The notes under the pieces were generated by a model. That model ran no database searches, had not been told where the DNA came from, and was given only the letters and a program-made list of their open reading frames with translations. The position numbers and the translations under genes are program-made. A stretch of 64,000 bases of DNA, taken from NCBI GenBank assembly GCA_045545235.1, contig JAZQAN010000010.1, positions 54,949-118,948 on the forward strand, read 5' to 3'. This DNA is from CAZNKU01 sp045545235 (GTDB taxonomy: Bacteria > Bacillota > Clostridia > Monoglobales > Firm-18). Shown here in pieces: positions 26,851 through 34,424 of this stretch (position 1 is the first letter of the stretch; each line of letters opens with the position of its first letter).

Positions 26851-27789
26851 GAAGGTTACAACCTGTTGTTCAGGTTCTGATGTTCTCTTAATTTCAGTTG
26901 CGTGAAGAACGGGACCTTCATCCTCATACATTTCGTGAAATTCCTTTTCAATTTTTGCGGTCACTATAATCCAGTCACGTTTTGCAAGTCCGCTTACAAC
27001 AACTCCCTTGCACACAAGCCCTCTGTAGGTTATATCATCCTCACAGCATACCATAACGTGTCGTCCCACAACAATAGTATTTTTAGGGAAAGAATTGTCG
27101 TGTGCCACAATACCTTTGAAACGAACAGTCTTTCCTACGTATTTTTCCATTTCTTCAGATAAATCTCTGTACCATATTGCGTAATCTTCATCTTTGATAT
27201 CAATTACATCTGCATCTATATCAAAAGGCAACGGATCTTCAATATCGTCATATTCCACACGGTCTTCAGAAAATTCGTAGGCAATATCAGCATCTCTTGA
27301 AACACCACGCACAATTTTGTGTATTTCCATACGGTCAAGGTCATCTGTACAACGGTTTAAAATAACCATATTAGTACCCTGTAATTTTTCTACAGTAAGC
27401 TGACGCATGTTCTTGTTGTAGGTTATAAAATTCTTTGCCTCCGCAAACATCATTTCCTGATATATAAGCCATCCATATGGCATTGCGTCAAAAAGAGTAT
27501 TCATACTCCACATACCGTTGTACTCTATAACAACGCGATTTATTTTGTATTTTTTCTGCAATCTTTTCAAAGCTTCTTCTGTAAGCTCGTCCTCATCATC
27601 AATGTATTCAACAAAAACGTTATCTACCTTAAACTTACTGCTGTCATACTCTTCTACACCCTCTTCACAAACAAGGAGCAGAGTATTATCTTTTGAATTG
27701 AAACGCTCATCCTCTAAAAAACCCTGAATAAATTTTGTTTTTCCGCTTTCCAAAAAACCTGTAAATAAATATACGGGAGTTTCCTGCAT
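26845..27789 (-). CDS. COG0523-like P-loop protein fused to a YcgQ/TIGR03943-like C-terminal domain
   Basis: About 314 residues. The N-terminal half has the G3E/COG0523 P-loop VYLFTGFLESGKTKF and an IEYNG motif where family members have E-x-x-G, but it lacks the CxCC metal motif and has NRCTD in place of NKxD. The C-terminal 100 residues (GKTVRFKGIVAHDNSF, VVGRHVMVCCEDD, GLVCKG, RDWIIVTAKIE) resemble the OB-like domain of YcgQ/TIGR03943 proteins, including the CC pair. COG0523 proteins and YcgQ/YcgR are tied to zinc or other metal supply in Firmicutes, so a metal role is inferred. The ATG at 27789 has a GGAGGGG site; an upstream in-frame start would overlap the preceding gene. Confidence 0.72.
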   Translation of the reverse strand: MQETPVYLFTGFLESGKTKFIQGFLEDERFNSKDNTLLLVCEEGVEEYDSSKFKVDNVFVEYIDDEDELTEEALKRLQKKYKINRVVIEYNGMWSMNTLFDAMPYGWLIYQEMMFAEAKNFITYNKNMRQLTVEKLQGTNMVILNRCTDDLDRMEIHKIVRGVSRDADIAYEFSEDRVEYDDIEDPLPFDIDADVIDIKDEDYAIWYRDLSEEMEKYVGKTVRFKGIVAHDNSFPKNTIVVGRHVMVCCEDDITYRGLVCKGVVVSGLAKRDWIIVTAKIEKEFHEMYEDEGPVLHATEIKRTSEPEQQVVTFY

Positions 27790-27802
27790 AATATCCCCTC
27801 CG

Positions 27803-28852
27803 TTATACAGCAAATAGCTTTGCTATTTCTTCTTCGTTGATTTTTGAACCTATTACACATATTCTTCCTGTTACATCTGCTCCGCCTGTACGAACATCAG
27901 GTTCATCGGGAACATAGTCAAAATGTATCCAAATACCATCCTCACCTGCAACAATACCTTTGGCACGAAGTATCATACCATATTTATCTTCATCAGCAAG
28001 TTTATCAAGACATTTTCTGATTTTGTCAACAGTATATTTATTTACTGTTTCAACGCCCCAGCTTGTAAATACTTCATCTGCGTGATGATGATGGTGGCCG
28101 CACTCGCATTCTTCACCGTGGTCGTGATGATGATGGTGGCCACACTCACACTCTTCATCGTGGTCGTGGTGATGATGGTGGCCGCACTTACACTCTTCAT
28201 CGTGGTCGTGGTGATGGTGATGTTCGTGCTTCAACTCTTCTATATCTGCATCAAGAGAATTACTGCGCTCAATAGCCTCAAGAAGCTGTTTTCCGTCAAG
28301 TTCTTCCCAAGGTGTTGTAACAATAACCGCCCTTGGATTATGCTCCTTTATCATTTCAACACAGTTATGAATTTTATCGTGGTTTATATTGCCTGTATGG
28401 CTAAGGATTATACATCCTGCACTTTCAATCTGGTCATTGAAAAATTCACCAAAATTTTTCATATACATTTTGCACTTATTTGCATCAACAACCGTTGCAT
28501 ATCCGTTAAGAGCCGCATCACTCATCTCAACATCTTCAACAGCCTTTATAACGTCGCTTAACTTACCCACACCTGATGGTTCAATAATAATTCTGTCCGG
28601 AGAATATTCATCAAGAACTTTTTTAAGTGCAACGGCAAAATCTCCCACAAGGCTGCAACATATACAGCCCGAATTCATTTCATTAACCTGTATGCCGGAT
28701 TCTTTTAAAAATCCTCCGTCAATACCAATTTCACCAAATTCATTTTCTATAATTACTATCTTTTCACCTTTATAGGCTTCCTGAACAAGTTTTTTTATAA
28801 GTGTAGTTTTACCCGCACCTAAAAACCCTGAAAAAATATCAATTTTTGTCAT
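27803..28852 (-). CDS. COG0523 family (CobW/ZNG1-like) metallochaperone GTPase with His/Cys repeat
   Basis: A 349-residue G3E-class protein: Walker A GFLGAGKT at 9-16, metal motif GCICCS with Cys 63, 65 and 66, Walker-B-region IIEPSG, and a C-terminal CobW_C domain. Between the halves (about residues 208-262) lie three 14-residue repeats of HHHHHDHDEECECG and a partial fourth, a strong metal-binding tract suggesting Zn, Ni or Co storage or delivery. The base-recognition motif NKxD is replaced by SHTG, so nucleotide specificity may be altered. It is first of two genes, 13 bp before the YcgQ-fusion partner. The RBS is GGGAGAGG. Confidence 0.85.
   Translation of the reverse strand: MTKIDIFSGFLGAGKTTLIKKLVQEAYKGEKIVIIENEFGEIGIDGGFLKESGIQVNEMNSGCICCSLVGDFAVALKKVLDEYSPDRIIIEPSGVGKLSDVIKAVEDVEMSDAALNGYATVVDANKCKMYMKNFGEFFNDQIESAGCIILSHTGNINHDKIHNCVEMIKEHNPRAVIVTTPWEELDGKQLLEAIERSNSLDADIEELKHEHHHHHDHDEECKCGHHHHHDHDEECECGHHHHHDHGEECECGHHHHHADEVFTSWGVETVNKYTVDKIRKCLDKLADEDKYGMILRAKGIVAGEDGIWIHFDYVPDEPDVRTGGADVTGRICVIGSKINEEEIAKLFAV
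28083..28208. repeat. Three tandem 42-bp coding repeats (His/Cys tract)
   Basis: Copies begin at 28083, 28125 and 28167 and differ at only a few bases, ending with a partial fourth copy. Each encodes 14 residues with five or more consecutive His and a CxC pair. The period keeps frame, so copy number can change without breaking the protein. Confidence 0.92.
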
Positions 28853-28875
28853 ATAAATCCTCTCCCTTTATTAGT

Positions 28876-28904
28876 ATGATAATACTTTTAAAATATATTG
28901 TCAA
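28876..28904 (-). promoter_or_regulatory. Promoter of the COG0523 gene pair
   Basis: Minus-strand TTGACA and TATCAT with a 17-base spacer. The -10 box is overlapped by an inverted repeat AGTAT-GATA-ATACT (28873-28886) that could bind a repressor, but it does not match a Zur box I know. Confidence 0.55.
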
Positions 28905-28913
28905 TTAATAACT

Positions 28914-29594
28914 TCATTTAATTTTTAATGTTTTTAAATATTCTTTTATTTCTTTTGAAATACGGTAGCTTTCCACTGCTTTTTGAATAGTTTTATTATG
29001 CACCCATACATCAAGCTTATTTTGTTCAATATATTTAACCGTGCAATCATATTGCTTTGCCAAAGCTGTGGCAAAATACCACGCAATCATCATATTCACA
29101 TAATATTCATCAGATTTTACCGAAGCAACAAGTTCTGAATATTCATCTTTAAAATCATTATCCAGAAACAACCGCATCATAATCCCTATGCCGTAACGAA
29201 CGGTATAAGTATGATGACTTTTCATCCACTTTTTTGCATACTCCAACATCATTTTTTTATTTTTACCAAAAACCTTTGGAAAAAACATATCACAGGTTGC
29301 CCAATTATCTATATAGGGCAAAAATTTTTCCGTCAGTTCAACCGCAAGGTCAAAATCCTTTGTTTTTTCAACCACAAAAGCATGAAGATTGTTTTCTTCA
29401 TAGTATCTGTGAGGAAGTTTTGAAAGAAAACCATCTGCTTTTTCTGACTTTGCAAATTCATTTGCAAACCTTCGCAAAACAGGTGTACGTATACCTATAA
29501 TTTTATTTTCATCAACTGTTGGCATAAGCTTGCTGTGAAATTTTTTGTACTCCATATCCTGCATTTCAAAAAGATTTTTTTGCAATTCATCCAT
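28914..29594 (-). CDS. AlkD-like DNA alkylation repair protein
   Basis: A HEAT-like repeat protein of about 226 residues with the AlkD-family motif IDNWATCDMF, whose Trp and Asp correspond to residues used for base excision, and repeated helices such as YAKKWMKSHHTYTVRYGIGI. AlkD-type glycosylases remove N3- and N7-alkylated purines without base flipping. The ATG at 29594 is preferred over an upstream frame extension because of the AGGATGTGA ribosome binding site. The gene is divergent from marR; one of the MarR palindromes (29652-29671) lies just upstream of its -35 box, so it may belong to the same regulon. Confidence 0.82.
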   Translation of the reverse strand: MDELQKNLFEMQDMEYKKFHSKLMPTVDENKIIGIRTPVLRRFANEFAKSEKADGFLSKLPHRYYEENNLHAFVVEKTKDFDLAVELTEKFLPYIDNWATCDMFFPKVFGKNKKMMLEYAKKWMKSHHTYTVRYGIGIMMRLFLDNDFKDEYSELVASVKSDEYYVNMMIAWYFATALAKQYDCTVKYIEQNKLDVWVHNKTIQKAVESYRISKEIKEYLKTLKIK

Positions 29595-29613
29595 AAAATC
29601 ACATCCTGTAAAT

Positions 29614-29642
29614 ATTCTATCATAACAAGCTTTTTTATTCAA
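29614..29642 (-). promoter_or_regulatory. Promoter of the alkD-like gene
   Basis: Minus-strand TTGAAT and TAGAAT with a 17-base spacer, about 20 bases upstream of the start. Confidence 0.5.
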
Positions 29643-29651
29643 CCTCAAAAA

Positions 29652-29671
29652 GATGTTGACAAATCAACATC
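29652..29671. promoter_or_regulatory. MarR operator 1
   Basis: Perfect 8-bp arms GATGTTGA-CAAA-TCAACATC. It overlaps the -35 box of the marR promoter and lies 9 bp upstream of the alkD -35 box. Confidence 0.75.
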
Positions 29672-29684
29672 TTGCATTTATAAT
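29656..29684 (+). promoter_or_regulatory. Consensus sigma-A promoter of marR
   Basis: TTGACA and TATAAT, both perfect, separated by exactly 17 bases. Both flanks carry the palindromes, as expected for a strong promoter held off by its own repressor. Confidence 0.85.
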
Positions 29685-29687
29685 AGA

Positions 29688-29703
29688 TGTTGATAAATCA
29701 ACA
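29688..29703. promoter_or_regulatory. MarR operator 2
   Basis: Perfect 6-bp arms TGTTGA-TAAA-TCAACA just downstream of the -10 box. Its centre is 34 bp from that of operator 1, close to three helical turns. Confidence 0.75.
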
Positions 29704-29717
29704 AGTGAGGTTTTACT

Positions 29718-30164
29718 ATGTACGACAGATTTGAAAAATTTTCTATATCTATAGCACAACTTAACAGATATGTACAAAAAATAAAGTCTATGGAAATGAC
29801 AGATTTAGGCTTAAAGGGCAATCACACAATGTGCCTTTACTACCTGGGCAGAAATATAAACGGCCTTACATCATCAGAGCTTTGCAACCTTTGTAAGGAA
29901 GACAAAGCGGCAATATCACGCACTATTTCCGAATTGATAGATTTAGACATTGTAAAGGCAGATTCTACCGAAGGCAAAAGAGACTACAGAACAAAACTGC
30001 ATCTTACAACAAAAGGGTTTGAAACATTAGACAAAATAGACGTAAAAATACAAAAAGCTGTAGATATAGGCGGCAACGGGCTTTCTGAAGAACAACGCGA
30101 AGCCTTTTACCACACACTTGACATAATAGCCGAAAATCTTGAAAAGATGCTGAAGATGCAGTAA
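29718..30164 (+). CDS. MarR-family transcriptional regulator
   Basis: A 148-residue winged-helix protein with the recognition-helix region LTSSELCNLCKEDKAAISRT and wing DSTEGKRDYRTKLHLTTKG. Cys residues in the DNA-binding helix region (ELCNLCKED) might serve as a redox sensor, but this is only a suggestion. It has a GTGAGG site and follows two strong palindromes that flank its consensus promoter, so autorepression is likely. Downstream lie a broken iron alcohol dehydrogenase and an aldehyde dehydrogenase, pointing to control of aldehyde or alcohol metabolism. Its last codons run into the alcohol dehydrogenase remnant in another frame. Confidence 0.9.
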   Translation: MYDRFEKFSISIAQLNRYVQKIKSMEMTDLGLKGNHTMCLYYLGRNINGLTSSELCNLCKEDKAAISRTISELIDLDIVKADSTEGKRDYRTKLHLTTKGFETLDKIDVKIQKAVDIGGNGLSEEQREAFYHTLDIIAENLEKMLKMQ

Positions 30165-30655
30165 AGCTCATATTCGAAAACATCGAAAAAGCCGTTTTTG
30201 AAAAAGATGAGACCGCTCTTAAAAATATGCTTGTAGCATCTCATAAGGCAGGCAGAGCTTTCAGCCGTTCTTATGTTGGTTACATTCACGCAGTATCACA
30301 TTCACTAAGCGGAAAATACAATATGCCCCACGGCCTTACAAATGCTGTTATTTTACCAATAGGTCTTGAAAAATACGGCAGTGTTGTATATAAAAAATTG
30401 GCAAAGCTTGCTGTGGTTGCAGGTTTAGGAAACAAAGAAATGCCAAAAGATACACTAGCCAAAATGTTTATTGAAGAAATTAAAAAACTCAACAAAAAAC
30501 TTGGTATTCCCGAAAAATTAAGCGGAATAAAAAAAGCAGATATTCCCGAAATGGCAAAGTATGCAGATAAAGAAGGTAATCCACTTTATCCTGTACCGGT
30601 ACTTTGGAATGCAAAGGAGCTTGAACAATTATATTACGATGTAATGGAGTGCTAA
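30143..30655 (+). pseudogene. Iron-containing alcohol dehydrogenase, C-terminal remnant
   Basis: The open frame from 30143 encodes about 170 residues that match only the C-terminal domain of Fe-ADH proteins: DAVKLIFENIEKAV, then ASHKAGRAFSRSYVGYIHAV and HSLSGKYNMPHGLTNAVILP. Two iron-ligand histidines (GYIHAV and MPHG) survive, but the NAD-binding half and the other two iron ligands are missing. The remnant begins inside the 3' end of marR, in a different frame, so a deletion seems to have joined the two genes. The first ATG (30227) has no ribosome binding site. The aldehyde dehydrogenase gene follows its stop by one base. Confidence 0.82.
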
Positions 30656-30656
30656 T

Positions 30657-32036
30657 ATGACAGAAATTGAAATCAAAAATATAATAAAAAATCAAAAAGC
30701 ATTTTTCAACACAGGTAAAACATTGAATGTAAAATCCAGAATTGATGCCCTGAAAAAACTTAAAGCTACTATTGAAAAATACGAAGATGAAATATCGCTT
30801 GCAATAAAAGCTGACCTTGGCAAAAGCAATTCCGAAAGTTATATGTGTGAAATCGGTCTTGTAAAAAGTGAAATTTCCTATATGCTAAAGCACATTGGAA
30901 AATTCACTAAAGAAAAGAGGGTAAAAACTCCCATTGCAAACTGGATTTCCCGTAGTTTTGTAAAACCTGTTCCTTACGGAAATGTTCTTATTATGAGTCC
31001 GTGGAACTATCCTTTTTTGCTTTCAATAGATCCCTTGGCAGATGCTATTGCGGCAGGTAATACTGTAGTAATAAAACCAAGTGCATATTCACCTGAAACA
31101 AGTAAAATTATTAAAAAAATTATTGAAGAATCCTTTGAAAGTGAATATGTTGCACTAGTAGAAGGTGGCAGAGTAGAAAATCAGCATCTTTTAAAGGGTG
31201 ATTTTAACTATATTTTCTTTACGGGAAGTAAGTCAGTCGGAAAAGAGGTTATGTCAAATGCGGCAGAAAAGTTAATCCCCTTAACATTGGAGCTTGGAGG
31301 CAAAAGTCCTTGCATAGTAGACAAAAGTGCAAACATCAAACTTGCGGCAAAACGCATAGTTTTCGGCAAATTTATAAACTGCGGACAAACCTGCGTTGCT
31401 CCCGACTATATTTATTGCCACAAGGATGTAAAACCACAGCTTGTTGAAGAAATAAAAAAACAGATTACTCTTCAATATGGTGAAAACCCACTTGAAAACG
31501 AAACATACGGAAAAATAATTAACGAAAAACACTTTGAAAGAATATGTAGTCTTATAAACGAGGAAAAAGTTGTAGCCGGTGGCAAATCCAATAAAGATAC
31601 ATTAAAAATCGAACCCACAATTATGAACAATGTAACCTGGGACGACGCCGTTATGCAGGAAGAAATTTTTGGTCCCGTACTGCCAATTCTTACATTTGAA
31701 AACATCACCGATGTTGCCGAAAAAGCAAATTCCATGGACAGCCCATTGGCACTATACATTTTCGCATCGGATAAAAAACTTATAAAATATGTAACAGGTC
31801 ACATCCAATACGGCGGCGGTTGCATAAACGATACAATTGTACACCTTGCAACTACTGAAATGGGCTTTGGCGGTGTTGGTGCAAGCGGTATGGGTTCATA
31901 CCACGGAAAACAGGGCTTTGATACCTTTACTCATTATAAAAGCATAATGGACAAAAAGACATTTTTAGATTTACCAATGAGATATCAGCCGTATAACAAG
32001 TTAAACGATAAGCTTATAAAAATGTTTTTAAAATAA
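30657..32036 (+). CDS. NAD(P)-dependent aldehyde dehydrogenase
   Basis: A 459-residue ALDH with general-base Glu in TLELGGKSPCIVDKSA, nucleophile Cys in FINCGQTCVAPDYIYC, cofactor motif FTGSKSVGKEV and NYPFLLSIDPLADAIAAGN. The short length (about 460) and C-terminal hydrophobic tail fit the class-3-like or YwdH/coniferyl-aldehyde group that oxidises medium or long aliphatic and aromatic aldehydes. It overlaps the end of the alcohol dehydrogenase remnant region, with a GGAG site nine bases upstream of the ATG. With the upstream MarR it probably formed an aldehyde-detoxification operon whose alcohol dehydrogenase is now lost. Confidence 0.92.
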   Translation: MTEIEIKNIIKNQKAFFNTGKTLNVKSRIDALKKLKATIEKYEDEISLAIKADLGKSNSESYMCEIGLVKSEISYMLKHIGKFTKEKRVKTPIANWISRSFVKPVPYGNVLIMSPWNYPFLLSIDPLADAIAAGNTVVIKPSAYSPETSKIIKKIIEESFESEYVALVEGGRVENQHLLKGDFNYIFFTGSKSVGKEVMSNAAEKLIPLTLELGGKSPCIVDKSANIKLAAKRIVFGKFINCGQTCVAPDYIYCHKDVKPQLVEEIKKQITLQYGENPLENETYGKIINEKHFERICSLINEEKVVAGGKSNKDTLKIEPTIMNNVTWDDAVMQEEIFGPVLPILTFENITDVAEKANSMDSPLALYIFASDKKLIKYVTGHIQYGGGCINDTIVHLATTEMGFGGVGASGMGSYHGKQGFDTFTHYKSIMDKKTFLDLPMRYQPYNKLNDKLIKMFLK

Positions 32037-32049
32037 TTCCAACAAATTA

Positions 32050-32078
32050 TAGACAAAACCAAATACGTGTGATATACT
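32050..32078 (+). promoter_or_regulatory. Promoter of the second sugar isomerase gene
   Basis: TAGACA and TATACT with a 17-base spacer, about 30 bases before the ATG. Confidence 0.5.
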
Positions 32079-32108
32079 TATAAAAATCCTATTTGGAGGT
32101 TGGTTATA

Positions 32109-32879
32109 ATGGCAAAAACAGAATATGGTTTACAGATGTACTCCGTAAGAGATATAACAAAAGATTCTTTGGAAGAGGCTTTAAAAAAAGTTGCGGAAAT
32201 GGGATACAAATATATTGAATTTGCAGGTTTTTTTGACAACTCTGCAGAGGATGTTAAGGATTGGCTTGACAAATATGGCCTTGTTTGTTCAGGCACACAT
32301 ACAGGCGTTGACAAAATAACACCTGAAGAAATTGATGAAACAATAGCATATCATAAAGCAATCGGATGCGACAACCTTATTGTTCCCGGCTGTGACTGGT
32401 CAACACCTCAAAAGTGTGATGAAACTATTGAACTATTTAATTTCGCAAGCAAAAAACTTGCCCAAAACGGTATTCGCTTCGGTTACCATAACCACTCAAA
32501 AGAATTTTTGCCTACTACAGACGGAATAATTTTTGAAGATGAAGTTTTAAAACGCACAGATGTCGAAATACAGATAGATACATTCTGGCTTTTTAATGCA
32601 GGAATTGATGTTATAAAATACCTTGATGAACACAAAGACAGAATTAAGGTTATCCACATAAAAGACGGCGTACCATCAGCTGACGAAGATAAAAATTACG
32701 ACCACGTTCACGATAATGTAAAAGGTTATTCAATAGGTGAGGGTGTGGCGCCTGTTGAATTGATTCGCAAATGGGCAATAGAAAATAATGTGCTTATGGT
32801 TGTAGAATCCGAAGGACTAAATCCATCAGGTTTGGAAGAGGTTGAACGCTGCATTAAATATTTACGTACTTTAGATTAA
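32109..32879 (+). CDS. Sugar phosphate isomerase/epimerase family protein
   Basis: About 256 residues of the xylose-isomerase-like TIM-barrel family. Motifs in order are EYGLQMYSVRD at the N-terminus, YIEFAGFF, a HNH stretch in FGYHNHSKEF, IQIDTFWLFNAG with a metal Asp, VIHIKDG with a metal His and VVESEG with a metal Glu. This is the layout of IolE/YcjR-like proteins. The ATG at 32109 is spaced correctly from GGAGGT; an in-frame ATG at 32100 overlaps that site. It stands alone between a promoter and a strong terminator. The substrate is unknown; it is only distantly like the paralogue at 3155-3961. Confidence 0.85.
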   Translation: MAKTEYGLQMYSVRDITKDSLEEALKKVAEMGYKYIEFAGFFDNSAEDVKDWLDKYGLVCSGTHTGVDKITPEEIDETIAYHKAIGCDNLIVPGCDWSTPQKCDETIELFNFASKKLAQNGIRFGYHNHSKEFLPTTDGIIFEDEVLKRTDVEIQIDTFWLFNAGIDVIKYLDEHKDRIKVIHIKDGVPSADEDKNYDHVHDNVKGYSIGEGVAPVELIRKWAIENNVLMVVESEGLNPSGLEEVERCIKYLRTLD

Positions 32880-32885
32880 TTTAAC

Positions 32886-32918
32886 AAAATACGGCAGACA
32901 AAATGTCTGCCGTATTTT
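32886..32918. terminator. Bidirectional terminator between the sugar isomerase and aspS
   Basis: Perfect 15-bp stem AAAATACGGCAGACA/TGTCTGCCGTATTTT with a 3-base loop and T-rich tails on both strands. Confidence 0.88.
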
Positions 32919-32929
32919 TAGTATTTAAT

Positions 32930-34264
32930 TTACGGATTCAATCTGTTAGGACCACGGAATATGAACATAGAATCCTTAATATGCATACCAAGCATAAGCA
33001 TTGTAAGTCTGTCTACACCGATACCGAAGCCACCGTGTGGAGGGCAACCGTATTTGAAAAATTCAAGATAAAATTCAACATCCTTTTCAAGACCCTTTTC
33101 TGCAGCCTGTTTTGCAAGAACATCGTATCTGTGTTCACGCTGAGCACCTGTTGTAATTTCAACGCCTCTCCAGATAAGGTCATAACCCTGAGGAATACCA
33201 TTTTCGTCACGCATATGATAGAATGCACGCTTTTCGGCATCAAAATCTGTAACAAACAGGAATTCGTGATTATATTTCTTCTTAACCAAGTCATAACTTA
33301 GTCTTTCAGCTTCTGTCGTAAGGTCACCCTTTTCTGAATCGTCAACTGTATAACCAAATTCCTTTTCAAGTTCGTCATACAAGTCTGCAAGTTTCATAAT
33401 AGGGAATGGTGTTTCAGGAACAATTACATCAAGACCGTAAAGTTCTTTAATTTCATCACCGTATTTTTCCTTAACTTCTTTAAGCATATATGCAATAAGC
33501 TCTTCTTCCATCTTCATTACATCATAGAAAGAATCAATATATGAAAATTCAAGGTCAAAGCCTGTAAATTCTGTTGTATGCTTACTTGTGAAGGATTTTT
33601 CTGCACGGAATACAGGACCAACTTCAAAAATTCTTTCAAATCCACTTGCCATAGCCATCTGTTTATAGAACTGAGGACTCTGTGCAAGATAAGCGTTGCG
33701 ATCAAAATATTTAACTTCAAATACATCTGAACCACTTTCACTTGCTGTGCCTATAAGCTTTGGAGTGTGAATTTCTATAAAATTCTTTTCCAAAAGGAAC
33801 TTACGCATAGCATTTACCATAACAGTCTGCACCTTGAACATTGTCTGATTTTCATCAGTTCTAAGGTCAATCCATCTGTAGTCAATTCTCTGGTCAATGC
33901 TTGAGCGTTCAACCGCTTTCTTCTTCTTTGTTGCAGGAATTTCCTTTCTGTTAATAGGCAAAGCATCTGCAATGCTTTCAATAATAACTTCATCAGGAAT
34001 AATTTCATAACCGTGAAGTTTTACATATTCATTTTCAACGGCCTTACCTGTAATTGTAACAACAGAATCGTTTGTAAGTCCTTCCAGGCTTGCTGCAAGT
34101 TCAGCATTAGTTTCCTTTTCAACAGTAGCCTGAACCGTGCCTGTAATATCCTTAATTGTCATAAACACAACATATTTTGTGTCTCGGATACTGTCAACAA
34201 AACCCTTAATAGTAATGGTATTGCCAAGATTGTTTTTTACTTCATTAATGTAAGTACGTTCCAT
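32930..34264 (-). CDS. aspS: Aspartate--tRNA ligase, archaeal/eukaryotic-type (short, no GAD insertion)
   Basis: About 444 residues: an N-terminal OB anticodon-binding domain (TITIKGFVDSIRDTKYVVFM) and a class II core with motif 1-2 regions (FIEIHTPKLIGTASESGSDVFEV, FEVGPVFRAEKSFTSKH split over two stretches) and motif 3 GIGVDRLTMLMLG. It lacks the roughly 150-residue GAD insertion of bacterial AspRS and ends in GPNRLNP, like archaeal AspRS. Such enzymes can be non-discriminating and load Asp on tRNA-Asn for GatCAB amidation; that cannot be settled here. The ATG at 34264 has a GGAGGC site. The leader is short and no T-box was seen. Confidence 0.86.
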   Translation of the reverse strand: MERTYINEVKNNLGNTITIKGFVDSIRDTKYVVFMTIKDITGTVQATVEKETNAELAASLEGLTNDSVVTITGKAVENEYVKLHGYEIIPDEVIIESIADALPINRKEIPATKKKKAVERSSIDQRIDYRWIDLRTDENQTMFKVQTVMVNAMRKFLLEKNFIEIHTPKLIGTASESGSDVFEVKYFDRNAYLAQSPQFYKQMAMASGFERIFEVGPVFRAEKSFTSKHTTEFTGFDLEFSYIDSFYDVMKMEEELIAYMLKEVKEKYGDEIKELYGLDVIVPETPFPIMKLADLYDELEKEFGYTVDDSEKGDLTTEAERLSYDLVKKKYNHEFLFVTDFDAEKRAFYHMRDENGIPQGYDLIWRGVEITTGAQREHRYDVLAKQAAEKGLEKDVEFYLEFFKYGCPPHGGFGIGVDRLTMLMLGMHIKDSMFIFRGPNRLNP

Positions 34265-34315
34265 AATAGCCTCCAGTTTATTGTCAAATATTAGTATTTT
34301 AATCCACATGAAATA

Positions 34316-34344
34316 ATTTTATCATATTTTTAGAAAAAAAACAA
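34316..34344 (-). promoter_or_regulatory. Promoter of aspS
   Basis: Minus-strand TTGTTT and TAAAAT with a 17-base spacer. Confidence 0.45.
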
Positions 34345-34363
34345 TCCCTATTAAAATTTTTTA

Positions 34364-34392
34364 TTGCCTTTTTTCATCAATAAATGTATAAT
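34364..34392 (+). promoter_or_regulatory. Promoter of the lipid kinase-GDSL operon
   Basis: TTGCCT and TATAAT with a 17-base spacer, ending about 30 bases before the ATG. Confidence 0.65.
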
Positions 34393-34424
34393 GTAATCAA
34401 ATGTACGAAAATCGGTGAATTGCT

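Noticed and set aside
28083..28208. Regularly spaced repeats resembling a CRISPR array
   Set aside because: The repeats are contiguous, in frame and encode His/Cys units; there are no spacers and no cas genes.
27923..28561. Long open frame on the plus strand opposite the COG0523 gene
   Set aside because: It is the shadow of the His/Cys repeat coding sequence on the other strand; it has no ribosome binding site and a biased, repetitive composition.
28873..28886. Zur box in the COG0523 promoter
   Set aside because: The inverted repeat AGTAT-GATA-ATACT does not fit the Zur consensus, so only an unspecified operator is suggested.
34265..34315. T-box leader upstream of aspS
   Set aside because: The distance from promoter to start is only about 45 bases, too short for a T-box, and no T-box sequence is present.
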